The position numbers and the translations under genes were made by a program. Source: Dyadobacter sp. CY312 (GTDB taxonomy: Bacteria; Bacteroidota; Bacteroidia; Cytophagales; Spirosomataceae). Taken from it: a stretch of 64,000 nucleotides of DNA. The DNA is taken from positions 372,001 to 436,000 of the forward strand of contig NZ_JAJUXG010000003.1 of NCBI RefSeq assembly GCF_021390535.1, given 5' to 3'. The notes under the pieces are model-generated. The model was not told the origin of the DNA. It was given only the letters and a program-made list of their open reading frames with translations, and made no database searches. Numbering within the stretch: position 1 is the stretch's first letter; each line of letters begins with the position of its first letter. Of the stretch, positions 17,320 to 26,234 are shown piece by piece.

Positions 17320-17850
17320 TCAGGCAAGAACTGAGATGTCTGTGGGGATCAGATTCTGGCGGTCGTTTTGCAATAACATTTCGAATAGTTGAACGGTTGC
17401 CGCTGCATCTCCATGCGCACGGTGCCTGTTTTCCAATGAGATATCCAGACTCACGCACAAATTCCCAAGGCTATATGACTTGTAACCGGGAAAAATTTTC
17501 CGACTCAACTGGACTGTACATAGCAAATCACGCTGAAAATATTCCTCCATAACCGCAAATTCCTTCTTGATAAATCCATAATCGAACTTTGCATTGTGTG
17601 CAACAAACCACGCATCCTTTGTAAACTGGCGCACGGAGTCCTGTATGTCATAAAAGGTGGGGGAATCCTGTACCATGGCATTGTCGATGCCGGTGAGCCT
17701 GGTAATAAAGGGCGGGATGTACATTTCCGGGTTCACAAGTGAGTGAAAAACATCCACCACTTTCGCTCCGTCATGACGAAAAATTGCTATTTCAGTAATA
17801 CGTGAAGCTGCTCCTCCTCCGGTTGTCTCAATATCAACTATCGCGTACAT
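17320..17850 (-). CDS. DnaQ-like 3'-5' exonuclease (DEDDh)
   Basis: A 176-residue exonuclease domain. The DEDDh set is visible: D6 and E8 in AIVDIETTG, D96 in HNAKFDYGF, and H145/D149 in RHRAHGDAAAT. It matches the epsilon-like proofreading domain of DNA polymerase III. In many Bacteroidota a similar domain is fused to a GIY-YIG (UvrC-like) region; here the protein stops after the exonuclease, so it is the short stand-alone form. It probably acts on DNA or RNA 3' ends in repair or turnover; the precise role is unknown. Confidence 0.9.
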   Translation of the reverse strand: MYAIVDIETTGGGAASRITEIAIFRHDGAKVVDVFHSLVNPEMYIPPFITRLTGIDNAMVQDSPTFYDIQDSVRQFTKDAWFVAHNAKFDYGFIKKEFAVMEEYFQRDLLCTVQLSRKIFPGYKSYSLGNLCVSLDISLENRHRAHGDAAATVQLFEMLLQNDRQNLIPTDISVLA

Positions 17851-17930
17851 TAATTCAGGGCACTAATTTTGTACATAGAACTCATTCTCAACAAGTCTGA
17901 ATATTTTAAAATGAAATACAAAAAAACAAA

Positions 17931-17956
17931 AAAATCCCCGCCAAAGCGAGGATTTT
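17931..17956 (-). terminator. Terminator of the tonB-like gene
   Basis: On the minus strand TCCtCGC and GCGgGGA pair around a 4-nt loop and are followed by TTTTTTTG. It lies about 42 nt after the stop of the TonB gene and before the exonuclease gene. Confidence 0.8.
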
Positions 17957-17997
17957 ACCAAATTTAGAGGAAGCTTACATCATTTCGATATTCATCC

Positions 17998-19029
17998 TCA
18001 ATCCATTTTAAAGACAATTGGCAGTGTAAATCTCACTCGTACGGGAGTACCGGCCTGTTTGCCCGGTTTCCACTCCGGCATGAGTTTCACCACTCTTGCT
18101 GCTTCTTCGTCACAGCCAAAGCCTATGCCTTTAATCGGTTTCACATTTTCAATTTTTCCATCAGATCCAACAGTAAATTCTAAGAACACCCTACCCTGCA
18201 CACTGGCTTTGATAGCCTGAGAAGGATACCTCAAATGTTTTTGCAAGAAAGCGCCCATGGCAGCATTCCCTCCTATAAATTCAGGCTTCTGATCTACCAG
18301 AATGTATTCCTTTTCCTTCTCCGGCTCAACTTCTACTGCTAAGCCGTTGCCTGAAGTAACCGTTGCCGAAGGCGCTGTAATTACGTTCACATCCACCAGT
18401 CCATCCTGCGTTACTTCGCCAGGTTTGGCTGTTTGCAGATCTTCAACAACCGGTGGCGTATATTCTACATCCACCTGCTCATCGGGCACCACCGTTGGTA
18501 TCACGCTCTTAACTGTTTTTTCAACAGGCTGAGCTTCTTCCTTCACAGGAGGCGGCGGTAATGGCTTCGGTTCCGGGCGAATATCTATATTTCTATCTAA
18601 TGTTATTTCAAATCGAATATCTTCCGGTTTTTTGTCCGGCACGAGAGTCGCATACAGATTGGGCAGCAGCACCATCAATAAAAACAGCGTAACGCCCATC
18701 AGAACCGATCTTTGCATAGTTTGTCCGTAACCACGTCTGAGCTGATAAGCGCCATACTGTTTGTTACGTCCTTCAAAAACAATGTCATCTAATGTTTTGT
18801 CCATGGCTAACAGATTTTTGTGATCAACACTCAAATGATGGAGGGTTTTCAAATCAGCATCTGCCACGATCTTATCGTAGGCCTGTTGGAATGAATTCCC
18901 GTCCCAAAGTCGCTCCTCTGCCTCACACGCAAGATGGTCCAATATTTCCGGAAGCAACTCCGGATCAAGCTTGCTGGCCTGCAGATATTTGCTTAACTGT
19001 GCGATTCGATTTTCTTGAAGGCGTTTCAT
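17998..19029 (-). CDS. TonB family energy transducer with N-terminal helical domain
   Basis: A 343-residue inner-membrane protein. Residues about 5-60 form a soluble helical domain (LPEILDHLACEAEERL) recalling the prefix domain of some Bacteroidota permeases. It is followed by the NKQYGAYQLRRGYG motif typical of Bacteroidota TonB, a membrane helix (about 108-130), a proline/valine/glutamate-rich periplasmic spacer (about 131-250) and a TonB C-terminal domain (about 255-343; YPSQAIKASVQGRVFLEFTV). TonB proteins pass proton-motive energy to outer-membrane transporters. The PadR gene lies 37 nt upstream, so it likely controls this gene. Confidence 0.88.
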   Translation of the reverse strand: MKRLQENRIAQLSKYLQASKLDPELLPEILDHLACEAEERLWDGNSFQQAYDKIVADADLKTLHHLSVDHKNLLAMDKTLDDIVFEGRNKQYGAYQLRRGYGQTMQRSVLMGVTLFLLMVLLPNLYATLVPDKKPEDIRFEITLDRNIDIRPEPKPLPPPPVKEEAQPVEKTVKSVIPTVVPDEQVDVEYTPPVVEDLQTAKPGEVTQDGLVDVNVITAPSATVTSGNGLAVEVEPEKEKEYILVDQKPEFIGGNAAMGAFLQKHLRYPSQAIKASVQGRVFLEFTVGSDGKIENVKPIKGIGFGCDEEAARVVKLMPEWKPGKQAGTPVRVRFTLPIVFKMD

Positions 19030-19066
19030 CTGATCTTCTGTTTAGAAATTAGCCATGAATTGTTTT

Positions 19067-19420
19067 TTATTCGGTTGCTAAACTCTTCGGCGCGAGCAAT
19101 AATCTTACCGCATCCAGAAAACGCTCGAGATCATTGGTTTTATTACGGGCAGCTTCGTTGCCGGGCGTGGTTAGCGAATAATATTTCCGCAGCCTGCCAT
19201 CTACTTCCACCGACTCTGTAACCAACAGCCCCTCCTGTTCCAACTTGTGAAGAACCGGATACAAGGCACCAAACGTCAGAGCTATTGCTCCCCCTGTTCT
19301 GTCTTTAACTTCCTGAGTGATTTCATACCCATACATACGGTCATGTTCGGCCAACAAATTCAGTACGATGGTTTTCAGCGTACCCCTCACATATTCGTTA
19401 CTTGTTGCGTTATTCTCCAT
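19067..19420 (-). CDS. PadR family transcriptional regulator
   Basis: A 117-residue winged-helix regulator. Family features are VRGTLKTIVLNLLAEHDRMY at the N-terminus, YGYEITQEV, GALYPVLHKLEQEGLL as the recognition helix/wing region, and RKYYSLT. A start at 19420 (MENNATSN) is preferred: a longer frame from 19474 would run through the promoter and its palindrome. PadR proteins of this type often repress an adjacent membrane-protein gene and themselves; here the TonB gene follows after 37 nt. Confidence 0.92.
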   Translation of the reverse strand: MENNATSNEYVRGTLKTIVLNLLAEHDRMYGYEITQEVKDRTGGAIALTFGALYPVLHKLEQEGLLVTESVEVDGRLRKYYSLTTPGNEAARNKTNDLERFLDAVRLLLAPKSLATE

Positions 19421-19439
19421 AATTTCGTTTTGTCTTATG

Positions 19440-19466
19440 CAAATATATATAAGTTTTTTATATATA
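19440..19466 (-). promoter_or_regulatory. padR promoter with overlapping palindrome
   Basis: On the minus strand TATATTTG (plus 19440-19447) fits the TAnnTTTG promoter box 20 nt before the start codon. It overlaps an inverted repeat TATATAT / ATATATA (19444-19450 and 19460-19466, 9-nt spacer). The overlap suggests autorepression by PadR; this is inference. Confidence 0.5.
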
Positions 19467-19530
19467 CAATACAAAAGTAACTTTTTTGCGCTAGCGCGTC
19501 AATGATTTTCTAAAAATTAATTTTACTGAA

Positions 19531-20001
19531 CTACCCCTCAGACAGCGGAATGGAACGATTGATTCGTTCCTCTAACGAAATAAACGTTTCCGTTCGTTGA
19601 ATTCCGTTAACCTTTTGGATTTTGTCGTGTAGAATTTCTCTGAGGTGACCTGTATCCCGACAGACTATCTTGATAAAAATACTATATATGCCGGTCGTAT
19701 AATGAATGTTAACCACCTCGGGTATTCCCTCCAGTTCCGTAGCTACCTGCTCATACAAAGAGCTTTTTTCGAGATAAATACCCAAAAAAGCACTGATATC
19801 CCAACCCAGTTTCGCAGGTTCGATCACCAATTGTGAACCTTTGACAATGCCCATCTGTTCCAGTTTTTTCATCCGGACATGAACGGTTCCACCCGAAACG
19901 AAAACCCGTTTTCCTATTTCAGTGTAAGGTAATGCTGCGTTTTCTATTAGCAGAGAAAGTATGCGAAGATCCGTACTATCAATGTCTGAATATTTTATCA
20001 T
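19531..20001 (-). CDS. Lrp/AsnC family transcriptional regulator
   Basis: A 156-residue regulator: an N-terminal helix-turn-helix (about residues 7-60; DSTDLRILSLLIENAALPYT and GGTVHVRMKKLEQMGIV) and a C-terminal RAM/AsnC ligand-binding domain (about 70-150; GIYSIFIKIVCRD). Start at 20001 (MIKYSDID) is preferred over a frame from 20043, because that extension is not family-like. Lrp-type proteins respond to amino acids and often repress their own gene. The target here is unknown. Confidence 0.92.
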   Translation of the reverse strand: MIKYSDIDSTDLRILSLLIENAALPYTEIGKRVFVSGGTVHVRMKKLEQMGIVKGSQLVIEPAKLGWDISAFLGIYLEKSSLYEQVATELEGIPEVVNIHYTTGIYSIFIKIVCRDTGHLREILHDKIQKVNGIQRTETFISLEERINRSIPLSEG

Positions 20002-20021
20002 TTTTTCATAAATCGTTAGAT

Positions 20022-20073
20022 ATTTCGTAATTATAAGACACAAATTATGAAAAAATGATAAATTTTACGAAAT
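20022..20073 (-). promoter_or_regulatory. Inverted repeat upstream of the lrp-like gene
   Basis: ATTTCGTAA (20022-20030) and TTACGAAAT (20065-20073) form a perfect 9-nt inverted repeat with a 34-nt AT-rich spacer, starting about 20 nt before the regulator start codon. It is a plausible operator for autoregulation by the Lrp-type protein. Confidence 0.4.
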
Positions 20074-20179
20074 TTTGATGAAAATATTTTATAATTAAAT
20101 TGTTTAGAATTAATTTCGCAGTGTTGAATCAGTTATTTGTTTTAATGAACAGTGACGGATTAAATAAAAAATATCACAT

Positions 20180-20342
20180 TGTAGGGTGATGAAATTGGCA
20201 GCCATGCCCTCCTGTCTCGGGGGTGGTGAATAAGGGATAAACGCGGTGTAATGCCGACGCAAGTCGACTGGGGTGGACCACCAAATCAGTATTTGTACCG
20301 TAGCTAACCGCACCGTGGGTGGTTCGAATCCCCCTCCTACAG
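20180..20342 (+). ncRNA. tRNA-like RNA with ~94-nt insertion in the variable region
   Basis: Both ends form a tRNA-like cloverleaf. The acceptor stem is TGTAGGG (20180-20186) with TCCTACA (20335-20341). The D arm is ATG/CAT around AAATTGGCAGC. The anticodon-like arm CCCTC/GGGGG (20207-20211, 20219-20223) closes CTGTCTC, with GTC at the anticodon position. The T loop is TTCGAAT (20323-20329); its stem GGTGG/CCCCC has one mismatch. The base after the acceptor is G. Between the anticodon arm and T stem lie 94 nt instead of 4-20, containing possible helices: CGAC/GTCG on a GCAA loop (20255-20266), GCGGT/ACCGT (20243-20247, 20297-20301) and GGTG/CACC (20225-20228, 20311-20314). Not a normal tRNA and not tmRNA; identity unknown. 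Confidence 0.65.
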
Positions 20343-20417
20343 CAAAAAAAACTTGACAAGCGAATATTTTCGTAGTAGTTTTATTTGGTTTTTAGTTTGT
20401 TGATGAAGTGTAATTTG

Positions 20418-20457
20418 ACACGCGGGTTCATTTTGAAACCTGCGTGTTTTTCTTTTT
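20418..20457 (+). terminator. Terminator of the tRNA-like RNA
   Basis: ACACGCGGGTT and AACCTGCGTGT pair perfectly around an 8-nt loop and are followed by TTTTTCTTTTTT. It lies about 75 nt after the tRNA-like 3' end and well upstream of lepA, so it most likely ends the RNA transcript. Confidence 0.88.
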
Positions 20458-20652
20458 TAGAGCAAATCAACTGATACAGACACATTTACTCTGCAAATAT
20501 GTAGAATATATTACAACTGTACAGAACAGACACTACGTCAACAAGATAAGATGAAACAGCTGTTTTCATTTACCTTTTACACCTTCCTGCATGTTCGGAC
20601 AGAAAAATTTATAAATAAATCTTCCATTCTGTTAAAATCACAGGGAGCCTTG

Positions 20653-20660
20653 TAATTTTG
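20653..20660 (+). promoter_or_regulatory. lepA promoter box
   Basis: TAATTTTG fits the Bacteroidota TAnnTTTG element. A transcript starting a few bases later would have a leader of about 40 nt to the ATG at 20708, which supports that start over an in-frame one at 20660. No good -33 TTG is visible. Confidence 0.55.
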
Positions 20661-20707
20661 TGCATCAATCAGATAACCGGCAGCTGGTTATCGGCTTAAT
20701 TTACTTC

Positions 20708-22495
20708 ATGAAGAAAATTCGTAATTTTTGTATCATCGCCCATATTGATCATGGGAAAAGCACACTGGCCGACCGTTTGTTGGAGTTCACCAAAACAGTT
20801 ACCCAGCGCGAAATGCAGGCGCAGTTATTGGACAATATGGATCTTGAACGCGAACGCGGGATTACCATCAAGAGCCATGCCATTCAAATGAACTATCTCT
20901 ATAAAGGAGAAGAATATATATTAAACCTGATCGACACCCCGGGACACGTCGATTTCTCTTACGAAGTTTCCCGCTCCATTGCAGCCTGCGAAGGCGCACT
21001 GCTACTGGTTGACGCATCACAGGGCACAGAAGCGCAAACCATTTCCAATCTTTATCTGGCTATTAATCACGACCTGGTCATTATCCCGGTTTTGAACAAA
21101 ATTGATTTGCCTGGTGCAAGACCAGAAGAAATCAAAGACGAAATGGTGGACCTGCTCGATTGCAAAAGAGAAGACATCATTCCTGCGAGTGGTAAAGAAG
21201 GAATTGGGGTTGAAGATATCCTTAATGCCATTATAGAAAGAATACCTGCTCCCGTGGGCGACCCTGAGGCACCTTTGCAGGCCCTGATCTTCGACTCGGT
21301 ATTTAACTCATACCGTGGGATCGAAGTTATTTTCCGTGTTAAAAACGGAAGTGTAAGAAAGGGCGACCGTGTTAAGTTCATGGCGACCGGTAAGGAATAC
21401 ATTGCAGATGAAATTGGTACACTTGGTTTGGCACAAATACCAAAGCAGGTGGTTGAATGCGGAGATGTAGGTTACCTGATCTCCGGTATCAAAGTTGCCA
21501 AAGAAGTAAAAGTGGGTGACACGTTTACACATATACAACGCCCGGCAAGTGAAGCCATCGTTGGTTTCTCGGAAGTAAAACCGATGGTTTTTGCAGGTAT
21601 ATATCCCGTTGATACCACCGAATTTGAAGATCTTCGTGAAGCGATGGAAAAACTTCAGCTGAACGACGCCGCTCTTGTATGGGAGCCGGAAACATCAGCC
21701 GCACTTGGCTTTGGTTTCCGTTGCGGATTCCTGGGTATGCTGCACATGGAGATTGTTCAGGAAAGGCTGGAACGTGAATTTGACATGACGGTCATTACTA
21801 CTGTCCCTTCGGTTCAGTTCAGGATCACAAATACCAAAGATGTTCTTCAAAGAATTAGTGCTCCGTCGGAAATGCCGGAACCTAATCATATCAAATCGAT
21901 TGAAGAGCCTTTTATCAACGCGCAGATCATCACCAAATCTGATTACATCGGTCCTATTCTGAACCTTTGTATGGATAAAAGAGGTATACTCAAAAATCAG
22001 GTTTACCTTACCGCAGAGCGTGTTGAATTGCAGTTCCAAATGCCACTTGCAGAAGTTGTGTTTGACTTTTTTGATAAACTCAAAACCATTTCAAAAGGGT
22101 ACGCATCACTCGATTATGAGCTTGCCGGATACCAGGAGTCGGATATGGTGAAACTGGACGTCATGCTGAATGGCGAGCCTGTGGATGCACTTTCGGCGAT
22201 TGTACACCGTACCAAGTCTTACGAGTGGGGTAAAAAACTTTGCGAAAAACTACGTGAACTGATCCCGCGTCAGATGTTCGAAATTGCTATTCAGGCAGCG
22301 ATCGGACAAAAAATCATTGCCCGGGAAACAGTAAAAGCCATGCGTAAAGACGTTTTGGCAAAATGTTATGGTGGTGATATTTCCCGTAAGCGTAAGCTTT
22401 TGGAGAAACAGAAAAAAGGTAAAAAGCGTATGAGACAAGTGGGTAATGTTGAAATACCTCAAGAGGCGTTTATGGCTGTATTGAAAATCAACTAG
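20708..22495 (+). CDS. lepA: Elongation factor 4 (LepA), ribosome-associated GTPase
   Basis: A 595-residue translational GTPase. G motifs are visible: AHIDHGKST (G1), RERGITIKS (G2), DTPGHVDF (G3) and NKIDLP (G4). The LepA-specific C-terminal domain is basic, ending with [19 protein letters not shown]. It acts on the 70S ribosome in initiation and elongation under stress. The length matches the family (about 600) when the ATG at 20708 ([12 protein letters not shown]) is used. A strong terminator follows. Confidence 0.98.
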   Translation: MKKIRNFCIIAHIDHGKSTLADRLLEFTKTVTQREMQAQLLDNMDLERERGITIKSHAIQMNYLYKGEEYILNLIDTPGHVDFSYEVSRSIAACEGALLLVDASQGTEAQTISNLYLAINHDLVIIPVLNKIDLPGARPEEIKDEMVDLLDCKREDIIPASGKEGIGVEDILNAIIERIPAPVGDPEAPLQALIFDSVFNSYRGIEVIFRVKNGSVRKGDRVKFMATGKEYIADEIGTLGLAQIPKQVVECGDVGYLISGIKVAKEVKVGDTFTHIQRPASEAIVGFSEVKPMVFAGIYPVDTTEFEDLREAMEKLQLNDAALVWEPETSAALGFGFRCGFLGMLHMEIVQERLEREFDMTVITTVPSVQFRITNTKDVLQRISAPSEMPEPNHIKSIEEPFINAQIITKSDYIGPILNLCMDKRGILKNQVYLTAERVELQFQMPLAEVVFDFFDKLKTISKGYASLDYELAGYQESDMVKLDVMLNGEPVDALSAIVHRTKSYEWGKKLCEKLRELIPRQMFEIAIQAAIGQKIIARETVKAMRKDVLAKCYGGDISRKRKLLEKQKKGKKRMRQVGNVEIPQEAFMAVLKIN

Positions 22496-22520
22496 TTCGC
22501 CTTAAAATGTGATATATATC

Positions 22521-22567
22521 AAAACAGTGTAAAGGCTTCTTTAACAAACAAATCGGTACACTGTTTT
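22521..22567 (+). terminator. Probable lepA terminator
   Basis: AAAACAGTGTA (22521-22531) and TACACTGTTTT (22557-22567) pair perfectly across a 25-nt loop, ending in TTTT, 25 nt after the lepA stop. Confidence 0.7.
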
Positions 22568-22654
22568 ACAATAACACCACTACTTTCATGCTTTCCGGAA
22601 AGTCCGGTTTTCAGAATTAATACCAAAATCAGGTGCTACGTAAGCCTTTTGTTG

Positions 22655-22662
22655 TAATTTTG
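22655..22662 (+). promoter_or_regulatory. pdhC promoter box
   Basis: TAATTTTG fits the TAnnTTTG promoter element 50 nt upstream of the pdhC start. A matching -33 element is not obvious. Confidence 0.5.
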
Positions 22663-22712
22663 ACTGAAATCTAATTTTTAGACCAAGAAACTAAAATACC
22701 TTAATAAGCGAT

Positions 22713-24368
22713 ATGGCAGAAGTAATCCGTATGCCCAAGATGAGCGACACCATGGAAGAAGGTGTTATCGCAGAATGGCACAAAAAAGTTGGTGATAAAA
22801 TCAAATCCGGAGAAGTTATAGCGGAAGTCGAAACGGACAAGGCTACAATGGATCTTGAATCTTATTATGACGGTACGCTTCTATACATAGGTGTACAAAA
22901 AGGTGATGCTGTACCCATTGACGGGGTAATGGCTGTGGTTGGAGAAGAAGGAGAAGATTATAAATCATTGTTGGAAGGCGGAAGTGACAATGGCAGCAAA
23001 GCAGAAGCTCCTGCAAAAGAGGAAGCAAAATCTGAAGCACCAGCTATTGAAACTGCTACTCCGGACAAACCGGCGGCAAAACCTGCTCAATCAACTGAAA
23101 AAATAAATGCCGCTGTGGTTCGCATGCCAAAAATGAGCGATACCATGGAGGAAGGAACTTTGGTTTCGTGGCAGAAAAAAGTGGGTGATAAAGTGAAGTC
23201 GGGAGACATTCTGGCGGAAGTGGAAACCGACAAAGCAACCATGGAACTGGAAGCGTACGAAGACGGTACACTTCTATATGTTGGTATTAAAGAAGGAGAA
23301 GCTGTACCTGTTGACGGTATTATTGCTGTTATTGGTGAGGAAGGATCCAATGTGGAAGCATTACTTGCCCGTGAAAATGGCGAGGCTGAACCGGAAAGTG
23401 CTCCTGCGAAAAGTGAAGAATCAAAAGGTGAACCTGCTAAGGAAGAAAAAACAACTTCGGTAGCTGATTCTGGTGACAGAATTAAGGCCTCCCCTCTTGC
23501 TAAACGCCTTGCAGAAGATAAAGGAATTAACCTGAACGAAGTTGCAGGAAGCGGAGACAACGGACGCATTGTAAAACGCGATGTGGACGACTTCAAACCT
23601 GCTGCAAAATCGGAAGCACCGGCAAAAGCGGCAGAGGCTGCACCTGCAAAAGCAGAAGCTGCACCAGCGGCGGCTCCGGCATCAGGCGACTTTACCGATA
23701 CTCCGGTGTCGCAAATGCGTAAAACCATTGCTCGTCGTTTGAGCGATAGCTTGTTCACTGCACCGCATTTCTATGTAACCATGGAAATCGTGATGGACAA
23801 AGCAATGGCACTTCGTCCTCAGCTGAATGATGTAAGTCCTGCGAAAATCTCTTTCAACGACATGGTGATCAAAGCTTGTGCTGTTGCATTGAAACAACAC
23901 CCTGCAGTGAACTCAGCATGGTTGGGAGATAAAATCAGAAAATACAATTATGTAAATATCGGTGTGGCAGTTGCAGTAGACGAAGGTTTGCTTGTACCTG
24001 TAATCCGTGATGCTGATAAGAAAACGCTTTCTACTATTTCTGGTGAAGTGAAGGATCTTGCCGGTAAAGCGAAGGATAAAAAACTACAACCAAAGGATTG
24101 GGAAGGTAATACTTTCTCTATCTCAAACCTGGGTATGTTTGGTGTAGATGAATTCACTGCGATTATCAACCCACCGGATTCATGTATTCTTGCCATTGGT
24201 GGAATCAAAAAAGTTGCTGCTTTCAAAGAAGATGGTACGGTATATCCAACCAACATCATGAAAGTGACTCTTTCTGCTGACCACCGTGTAGTGGACGGAG
24301 CACTTGCTGCTCAGTTCCTGAATACAGTGAAAAAATTATTGGAAGAGCCAATGAGCATGCTGGTTTAA
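22713..24368 (+). CDS. pdhC: Pyruvate dehydrogenase E2, dihydrolipoamide acetyltransferase
   Basis: A 551-residue E2 subunit that transfers acetyl groups to CoA in the pyruvate dehydrogenase complex. It has two lipoyl domains, each with ETDKATM (K43 in the first; the second near residue 178), joined and followed by alanine/proline/glutamate-rich hinges. A peripheral-subunit-binding domain (SPLAKRLAEDKGINLNEVAG, about 258-295) and a C-terminal acyltransferase domain with HRVVDG near the end complete it. E1 and E3 genes are not in the window. The pyruvate assignment rests on overall resemblance to Bacteroidota PdhC. Confidence 0.94.
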   Translation: MAEVIRMPKMSDTMEEGVIAEWHKKVGDKIKSGEVIAEVETDKATMDLESYYDGTLLYIGVQKGDAVPIDGVMAVVGEEGEDYKSLLEGGSDNGSKAEAPAKEEAKSEAPAIETATPDKPAAKPAQSTEKINAAVVRMPKMSDTMEEGTLVSWQKKVGDKVKSGDILAEVETDKATMELEAYEDGTLLYVGIKEGEAVPVDGIIAVIGEEGSNVEALLARENGEAEPESAPAKSEESKGEPAKEEKTTSVADSGDRIKASPLAKRLAEDKGINLNEVAGSGDNGRIVKRDVDDFKPAAKSEAPAKAAEAAPAKAEAAPAAAPASGDFTDTPVSQMRKTIARRLSDSLFTAPHFYVTMEIVMDKAMALRPQLNDVSPAKISFNDMVIKACAVALKQHPAVNSAWLGDKIRKYNYVNIGVAVAVDEGLLVPVIRDADKKTLSTISGEVKDLAGKAKDKKLQPKDWEGNTFSISNLGMFGVDEFTAIINPPDSCILAIGGIKKVAAFKEDGTVYPTNIMKVTLSADHRVVDGALAAQFLNTVKKLLEEPMSMLV

Positions 24369-24414
24369 GCTGTTAGCAAACAGTTCGGATCAGATTAATA
24401 TTGATAAAATGTAC

Positions 24415-24444
24415 AAAGTGTCAGGTTTTAAAACCTGGCACTTT
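24415..24444 (+). terminator. pdhC terminator
   Basis: AAAGTG(t)CAGGTTT and AAACCTG(g)CACTTT form a hairpin followed by TGTTTT, 47 nt after the pdhC stop. Confidence 0.85.
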
Positions 24445-24493
24445 TGTTTTATATAGCAGTTTTAGTTTATAGCACCAGAGCAGAAGAAAGTAT

Positions 24494-24988
24494 ATGATTG
24501 AAATAATTCCTTTTCGCAAAGAGTATCAGGATCAACTTGTTAAGTTAATTTTAGATATCCAGCAGTTAGAATTTAATGTACCGATCACAGCAGCAGATCA
24601 ACCCGATCTATTCATTATCGATGATTTCTATCGCAAAAATGGCGGAGAATTCTGGCTGGCAGTTTCCGAAAATAAAGTGGTTGGCAGTATTGCGCTCATT
24701 CGTATTGGAAACCAGTCCGGAGTAATCAGAAAGATGTTCGTAGCGAAAGATTTTCGCGGAAAAGAATCGGGTATCGCGCAACGTTTATTTGATCACATGC
24801 TTGGCTACTGCGCACAAAATGATGTAACGACGCTCTACCTGGGAACAGTTAGTCAATTGGCTGCGGCGCTCAGGTTTTATGAGCGGAATGGTTTTGTAAC
24901 GGTAAGTAAGGAGTCATTACCGGCAGACTTCCCGATTATGCAGGTCGACAATGTTTTCTGTAAACTGACAATCGAAAAGCAGATATAA
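24494..24988 (+). CDS. GNAT family N-acetyltransferase
   Basis: A 164-residue acetyltransferase. The GNAT core is visible: [20 protein letters not shown] (strands 2-3), then [20 protein letters not shown] with the acetyl-CoA loop (RGKESGIA, a variant of R/QxxGxG/A), and the RFYERNGF motif near the end. The substrate cannot be predicted. It lies between pdhC and hslV; a 28-nt spacing to hslV suggests co-transcription. Confidence 0.9.
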   Translation: MIEIIPFRKEYQDQLVKLILDIQQLEFNVPITAADQPDLFIIDDFYRKNGGEFWLAVSENKVVGSIALIRIGNQSGVIRKMFVAKDFRGKESGIAQRLFDHMLGYCAQNDVTTLYLGTVSQLAAALRFYERNGFVTVSKESLPADFPIMQVDNVFCKLTIEKQI

Positions 24989-25016
24989 ATTAGTAAGATT
25001 TAACAAAGACTTATTC

Positions 25017-25559
25017 ATGGAAAAAATACACGCAACCACCGTCCTTGGCGTACTTCACAATGGAACAGTTTCCTTGGGAGCTGATGGCCAGGCAACGATG
25101 GGAAATACTGTGGCAAAGGGCAATGTCAAAAAAATACGCGTATTGATGGGTGGAAAAATTCTTGCAGGTTTTGCAGGTTCTACTGCCGACGCCTTTACAC
25201 TTATTGAACGCTTTGAAGAGAAACTGAATGCATACGGCGGCAATATGAAACGTGCCGCCATAGAGCTTGCCAAAGACTGGAGAACGGACCGCTACCTACG
25301 CAAACTGGAAGCGATGATGATCACTGCAAGTAAGGATGAGATATTGGTAATTTCGGGAACAGGTGATGTACTGGAGCCAGAAAATGGTATTGCTGCGATT
25401 GGCTCGGGAGGAAATTTCGCTCAGTCCGCCGCGCAGGCACTTAAAAAACATGCGCAACATCTGACTGCCGAGGAAATGGTAAGAGAAAGCCTTACAGTAG
25501 CTGCTGATCTTTGCATTTACACCAATCACAATTTCGTGATTGAAAAGGTGCAGTCGTAG
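25017..25559 (+). CDS. hslV: HslV, ATP-dependent protease proteolytic subunit
   Basis: A 180-residue proteasome-like threonine peptidase. The N-terminus [12 protein letters not shown] shows the catalytic threonine (T7 or T8, exposed after removal of a short propeptide) and [14 protein letters not shown] follows, a family signature. [14 protein letters not shown] is also typical. It forms two hexameric rings capped by the ATPase HslU; hslU is not in the window. Length is standard. Confidence 0.96.
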   Translation: MEKIHATTVLGVLHNGTVSLGADGQATMGNTVAKGNVKKIRVLMGGKILAGFAGSTADAFTLIERFEEKLNAYGGNMKRAAIELAKDWRTDRYLRKLEAMMITASKDEILVISGTGDVLEPENGIAAIGSGGNFAQSAAQALKKHAQHLTAEEMVRESLTVAADLCIYTNHNFVIEKVQS

Positions 25560-25594
25560 ATTTTATTGTTGCCAATAAGACAAAGTAATTTTTA

Positions 25595-25780
25595 GCCACG
25601 GATACATGGATTAGCACTGATTTTTTTCATTTCAATTGGTGAACATTCGTGCATCCGTGGCATTTTTTTTGATTGCAATTCATCAATATTCGCCTAGCTT
25701 CGTACTTAATCGTGTTTTAATTTTTTACCACTTAGAGACACGAGTCACAAAAAAAATCCAAGATTTGGTGTCTTTGTGAC
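25595..25780. repeat. Intergenic palindromic repeats
   Basis: Two inverted repeats fill the gap after hslV. GCCACGGAT (25595-25603) pairs with ATCCGTGGC (25653-25661), followed by a T run that could also end hslV transcription. GTCACAAA (25744-25751) pairs with TTTGTGAC (25773-25780). The wording (GCCACGGAT..., ..TTTGTGACTTCGTAG) resembles dispersed intergenic repeats that I recall from many Bacteroidota genomes. No gene is present. Confidence 0.6.
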
Positions 25781-25813
25781 TTCGTAGCAAATTAATGTTT
25801 TGGCAAAAAGTTG

Positions 25814-26224
25814 TTATAATCTTTTGCTGATCTTGAAATACTCGACTTCCTCTTTGAAAAACGGTTCTGAGAATTTTTCAAAACCAAACTTCTCATAAAA
25901 ATTCATTGCCGAGCTTCTTGCGTCGCACCAGATTTTCTCATACTGCTGGTTACGGGCATGGTCTATCACATGAGTCAGTAATTTCGATCCCAGTCCCTTA
26001 TTTTGAAATTCGGAAAGTGTAGCGAACTTGCGGAACCGGATACTTTTTGAATTGGGAAATAAAGAAATAACCGATGCCAACCTCCCCTCTAAATACAAGC
26101 CAAAGTGCGTTGCCTGATCATCTTCCGGCACCTTCACAAAATCCGGTGATTTATCGGGCCAGAGAACCTGATGCCGTATCCCAAGGATATCATCCACCGC
26201 AACCTGTTTAATTTCAATATTCAT
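25814..26224 (-). CDS. GNAT family N-acetyltransferase
   Basis: A 136-residue acetyltransferase. Family landmarks are RFRKFATLSEFQNKGLGSKL, containing the acetyl-CoA-binding Q-N-K-G-L-G loop, and SAMNFYEKFGFEKF near the C-terminus. It is typical of small ElaA/YjcF-like GNATs. It lies 10 nt after dacB on the same strand and is probably the second gene of that unit. The substrate is unknown. Confidence 0.9.
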   Translation of the reverse strand: MNIEIKQVAVDDILGIRHQVLWPDKSPDFVKVPEDDQATHFGLYLEGRLASVISLFPNSKSIRFRKFATLSEFQNKGLGSKLLTHVIDHARNQQYEKIWCDARSSAMNFYEKFGFEKFSEPFFKEEVEYFKISKRL

Positions 26225-26234
26225 AATTCATTTT

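Noticed and set aside
20174..20359. Minus-strand frame of 61 codons near 20.2 kb
   Set aside because: It overlaps the structured tRNA-like RNA, which explains the sequence better.
23087..23758. 223-codon alanine/serine-rich frame antisense to pdhC
   Set aside because: Mirror of the alanine/proline-rich hinges of the E2 subunit; not an independent gene.
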